DNA of 7,063 nucleotides, taken from positions 1 to 7,063 of the forward strand of contig DAOUUR010000123.1 of assembly GCA_030668045.1 (NCBI GenBank), given 5' to 3'. Shown here in pieces: positions 4,986-7,063 of the stretch. The stretch's first letter is position 1. Each line of letters begins with the position of its first letter. The notes beneath the pieces are model-generated. The model was given only the letters and a program-made list of their open reading frames with translations, made no database searches and was not told the DNA's origin. This DNA comes from a bacterium (lineage in GTDB: Bacteria > Zixibacteria > MSB-5A5 > GN15 > FEB-12). The position numbers were made by a program, and so were the translations under genes.

Positions 4986-6233
4986 ATGGCAGGAAAGAAA
5001 GTCATTGTGATCGGAGGAGGTCCGGCTGGTTTGATCGCTGCCGGGCAGGCGGCTGCATTGGGGGCGGAGACGCTTCTATTGGAGGCAAAACCTCGTCCCG
5101 GTCTCAAGCTGGCGATCACCGGCAAAGGTCGATGCAACATTACCAACACCGCCTCCCTGTCTGATTTTGTTGCCCATTTTGGTAAGAATGGGCGGTTCCT
5201 GCACCAGGCGTTCAATCGATTTTTCTCTCCGGACTTGATCGCCTTCCTCGGAGAAATTGGTATTGGAACGGTTACCGAACGTGGTGGTCGAGTTTTTCCG
5301 GTCGATGAAGATGCTCAGGTTGTAGTCGAGGCACTGGTTCGCTGGACCAAAGATCAGGGGGTGACGATCAGCAACAGGTCATCGGTGGAGAAGTTGTTGA
5401 TTGAACAGGGGACTCTTCGCGGGGTGAAGGTTGGCGAGCGTGAAATCATGGCCGATGCGGTAATCGTTGCCACCGGCGGTGTGTCCTACCCTGCGACCGG
5501 ATCAACAGGCGACGGCTACCGATTTGCCACTGCCGCCGGACACCAGATCATTCCAATTCGTCCGGCCTTGATTCCGCTGGTGACATCGGGCGACGTTGCC
5601 CTTCGCCTGCAGGGACTCAGCCTGAAAAACGTCGCCATCAGGGTGCGGATCGACGGCAAGAAGCGACACGAGGCTTTTGGCGAGATGCTCTTTACGCATT
5701 TTGGATTGTCGGGACCAACTATCCTCTCGTTGAGTCGGCACGTTGTCGATGCTTTAAGGCAGGAGAAAAAGGTTTCGATATCTATCGACCTCAAACCGGC
5801 CCTTGAGGAGCGCAAGCTGGAGGCTCGTCTCCTTCGTGACCTGCAAGCCCACGGGAAACGACAATTTGACACGCTGCTGAAAGGTCTCCTCCCGGCCAAA
5901 TTGATACCGGTCTGCTATGATCTCAACGGTATCGAGCCGGAAAAAGCCGGTCATCATATTACCGCTGTCGAGCGGAAGAAACTTCGAGTCTGGTTAAAAG
6001 ACTTCTGCTTTGAGGTAACGGGACACCGTCCGCCGGAAGAAGCAATAGTGACCGCCGGTGGTGTCGATACTCGGCAGGTCGATCCCAGGACGATGGAGTC
6101 GCGCCTGGTGCCGGGCTTGTTTCTGGCGGGGGAAGTGCTCGATGTTGACGGTGACACTGGCGGCTTCAATTTGCAAGCGGCCTTTTCAACCGGATTTGTA
6201 GCCGGCCAGTCAGCTGCACAAGGTTGTCAATAG
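4986..6233 (+). CDS. NAD(P)/FAD-dependent oxidoreductase of the HI0933/BaiN-RdsA family
   Basis: A 415-residue soluble flavoprotein, the usual length for the family. The N-terminus has the FAD-binding Rossmann motif VIVIGGGPAG (6-15) with the acidic end of strand two at E33. Then come LKLAITGKGRCNITN (40-54), ATGG in the second half-site (162-165) followed by SYPATGSTGDGY (167-178), GEMLFTHFGLSGP (232-244), and the C-terminal signature AGEVLDVDGDTGG plus FNLQAAFSTG (381-403). The family contains BaiN, implicated in gut bile-acid chemistry, and many members of unknown substrate; the conserved part only supports a flavin-dependent redox enzyme. It stands alone on this strand and converges with the ferritin gene. 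Confidence 0.88.
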   Translation: MAGKKVIVIGGGPAGLIAAGQAAALGAETLLLEAKPRPGLKLAITGKGRCNITNTASLSDFVAHFGKNGRFLHQAFNRFFSPDLIAFLGEIGIGTVTERGGRVFPVDEDAQVVVEALVRWTKDQGVTISNRSSVEKLLIEQGTLRGVKVGEREIMADAVIVATGGVSYPATGSTGDGYRFATAAGHQIIPIRPALIPLVTSGDVALRLQGLSLKNVAIRVRIDGKKRHEAFGEMLFTHFGLSGPTILSLSRHVVDALRQEKKVSISIDLKPALEERKLEARLLRDLQAHGKRQFDTLLKGLLPAKLIPVCYDLNGIEPEKAGHHITAVERKKLRVWLKDFCFEVTGHRPPEEAIVTAGGVDTRQVDPRTMESRLVPGLFLAGEVLDVDGDTGGFNLQAAFSTGFVAGQSAAQGCQ

Positions 6234-6257
6234 AGCCACATTCTCCGTCGCGCTGAA

Positions 6258-6305
6258 GGCAGGGGAATAACAAGGCAGCCTCTTGCTTTGCGATCAGCTC
6301 CTGCC
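6258..6305. terminator. Imperfect inverted repeat between convergent genes (possible shared terminator)
   Basis: GGCAGGGG (6258-6265) pairs with CTCCTGCC (6298-6305) with one G-T pair, enclosing a 32-base loop that contains a small CAAG/CTTG stem. It lies between the stops of the flavoprotein (6233) and the ferritin (6343). There is no T-run on either strand and the loop is large, so termination is only a guess. Confidence 0.25.
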
Positions 6306-6342
6306 TATCATTAGCAGCCTGACCGACTCGTGCCAACGGCTC

Positions 6343-6855
6343 CTAATTGCCTGTGGGCGGAGGAGTGAAGATTCGCTGGCCGAGCTCGCGATCTATCTGG
6401 AATATACCGGCTTTGGAATCCCCCAACATTTTGAGCTGCTGAACAATCCCCTTGGCCGTTGCTTCTTCTTCGACCTGTTCATTTACGAACCATTGCAGAA
6501 AAATGTGGGACGCATGGTCCCTCTCGGCAAGAGCGATGTCCATCAGATTGTTAATCAGTCCGGTGACTTTTTGTTCGTGTCCAAGAGCGCCCTCAAACAC
6601 GTCAAGGGCAGATTTCCAGTCGGCGGGAGGGGCATCGTATGCCTTCACCAAAGCACGACCATCGCGCTCAATAACGTAATCGAACATCTTCATCCCGTGT
6701 GAAACTTCTTCCTGATACTGGATGCGCATCCAGTGAGCAAACCCGGGAAGGTCAATTGATTCCAGATATGCCGACATGGCCAGATACAGATTGGCTGAAT
6801 AAAGTTCCGCCGCAATCTGGTCGTTGAACGTCTCTTGCATCTTATTACTGATCAT
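6343..6855 (-). CDS. ftnA: Bacterial non-haem ferritin
   Basis: A 170-residue four-helix ferritin that would assemble into a 24-mer cage, oxidise Fe2+ and store Fe3+ as mineral. With the start at ATG 6855 the ligands fall on E. coli FtnA numbering: E17, E50 and H53 (in QEEVSH), E94 (in GHEQ) and Q127 for the A and B sites, with E49, E126, E129 and E130 for the C-type site. Y24 of the conserved tyrosine position is also present. The C-terminal tail is short (FTPPPTGN). GTG 6858 directly before would add one residue, but the ribosome-binding site favours ATG. The gene is transcribed toward the flavoprotein gene. The plus-strand reading across it is a shadow. Confidence 0.93.
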   Translation of the reverse strand: MISNKMQETFNDQIAAELYSANLYLAMSAYLESIDLPGFAHWMRIQYQEEVSHGMKMFDYVIERDGRALVKAYDAPPADWKSALDVFEGALGHEQKVTGLINNLMDIALAERDHASHIFLQWFVNEQVEEEATAKGIVQQLKMLGDSKAGIFQIDRELGQRIFTPPPTGN

Positions 6856-6862
6856 CACTATG

Positions 6863-6868
6863 TCCTTT
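6863..6868 (-). promoter_or_regulatory. Ribosome-binding site AAAGGA for the ferritin gene
   Basis: On the minus strand AAAGGA lies seven bases before ATG 6855 and four before GTG 6858. The spacing picks the ATG. Confidence 0.6.
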
Positions 6869-6896
6869 CTATATCATTCGTCAGTCTGAGATTCAT

Positions 6897-6926
6897 ATCC
6901 TACACTCCAACCAGCCTTGATGTCAA
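6897..6926 (-). promoter_or_regulatory. Sigma70-type promoter for the ferritin gene
   Basis: Minus strand: a perfect TTGACA (complement of 6921-6926), an 18-base spacer, then TAGGAT (complement of 6897-6902), which matches TATAAT at four of six positions. The start of transcription would be near 6889, giving a leader of about 35 bases. I see no clear Fur box. Confidence 0.5.
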
Positions 6927-6927
6927 G
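6916..6927. promoter_or_regulatory. 12-bp palindrome over the ferritin -35 box (candidate operator)
   Basis: CTTGA-TG-TCAAG is a palindrome with a two-base centre, and its minus-strand form CTTGACATCAAG contains the whole TTGACA box. A protein bound here would block RNA polymerase. It does not resemble the Fur or PerR consensus. Confidence 0.35.
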
Positions 6928-6945
6928 CGATTTGAGAGAACCGGC

Positions 6946-6974
6946 ATGTTGGACAGTCAGGGCTGGAATGTCAA
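6946..6974 (-). promoter_or_regulatory. Second, weaker promoter-like pair upstream of ferritin
   Basis: Minus strand: TTGACA (complement of 6969-6974), 17 bases, then CAACAT (complement of 6946-6951), only three of six to TATAAT. The -35 is perfect but the -10 is poor, so this may be chance. Confidence 0.2.
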
Positions 6975-7063
6975 CTCCTCTGCGTTCCTCTCGCACGATT
7001 AACCATCTATCACCTTCGCCAGGGAACACAGGGCAATTGGCCGCGGCGTTGTCACACACGGTG

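Larger units (their letters stand above)
6874..7063 (-). pseudogene. Arsenate-reductase (ArsC, low-molecular-weight phosphatase fold) relic, 5' end outside the window
   Basis: On the minus strand the first codons inside the window read TVCDNAAANCPVFPGE. This closely matches the VCDNA...CPVFPG segment of thioredoxin-type ArsC proteins, which contains a redox cysteine pair. In intact homologues a conserved His-Trp and Asp-Pro stretch follows within about 10-20 residues. Here the frame continues to TGA (complement 6874-6876) for about 47 codons with none of these, and the two other frames do not supply them. The ferritin promoter elements lie in this same tail. I infer a gene truncated or fused after PVFPG, though a divergent intact protein cannot be excluded. 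Confidence 0.5.

Noticed and set aside
4942..5010. 22-codon ORF overlapping the flavoprotein start
   Set aside because: No ribosome-binding site and overlap by 25 bases into the gene; weaker than the other bridging ORFs.
5516..5899. Minus-strand ORF of 127 codons opposite the flavoprotein gene
   Set aside because: Antisense shadow of a clearly recognised protein; the peptide is low-complexity Arg/Ser-rich.
6283..6702. Plus-strand ORF of 139 codons
   Set aside because: It is antisense to the ferritin gene, whose protein matches the family over its full length with all metal ligands.

Overview
The window reads as a piece of a flagellated, chemotactic bacterial chromosome of intermediate GC. 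No rRNA, tRNA, insertion sequence or CRISPR array is visible. A sigma28-type promoter, a CheY/CheX pair and a PilZ protein point to motility. A Wzx-type flippase and a nucleotide-sugar aminotransferase/acetyltransferase pair point to a surface-glycan locus. I cannot place the organism from sequence alone; an FCB-group or deltaproteobacteria-like lineage is only a guess.

Layout. Positions 1-3247 (+ strand) are the 3' part of a glycan operon: the end of a DegT-family sugar aminotransferase, a divergent GNAT acetyltransferase preceded by a 17-codon leader-like ORF with a strong Shine-Dalgarno, a Wzx-like flippase, and a GT-B glycosyltransferase resembling the bacterial sialyl/polysialyltransferases. 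The glycosyltransferase carries an in-frame run of nine G that would truncate it after a one-base slip, so it may be phase variable. Positions 3248-3405 hold a tandem imperfect repeat (two copies of a GCAGC-NN-GCTGC palindrome 51 bp apart) and then a good sigma28 promoter with a doubled GCCGAT. Positions 3406-4777 (+) encode CheY-like, CheX-like and PilZ proteins with closely coupled starts. After a short region with two hairpins comes a BaiN/HI0933-family flavoprotein (4986-6233, +). It converges on a bacterial ferritin (6343-6855, -), whose promoter lies in the decayed 3' part of what looks like an arsenate-reductase relic running off the window end.

How the parts may fit: the first block would build, export and add an amino-sugar or nonulosonate-like residue to a surface glycan. 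The next block would adjust motility output by removing phosphate from CheY-P (CheX) and by sensing c-di-GMP (PilZ). Glycan genes beside a sigma28 chemotaxis unit suggest, without proving, that the glycan decorates flagellin. The flavoprotein and ferritin form a separate redox/iron neighbourhood. The most notable points are the G9 tract, the repeat/sigma28 region, the recurring mini-ORFs that end on the next gene's start codon, and the ArsC relic.
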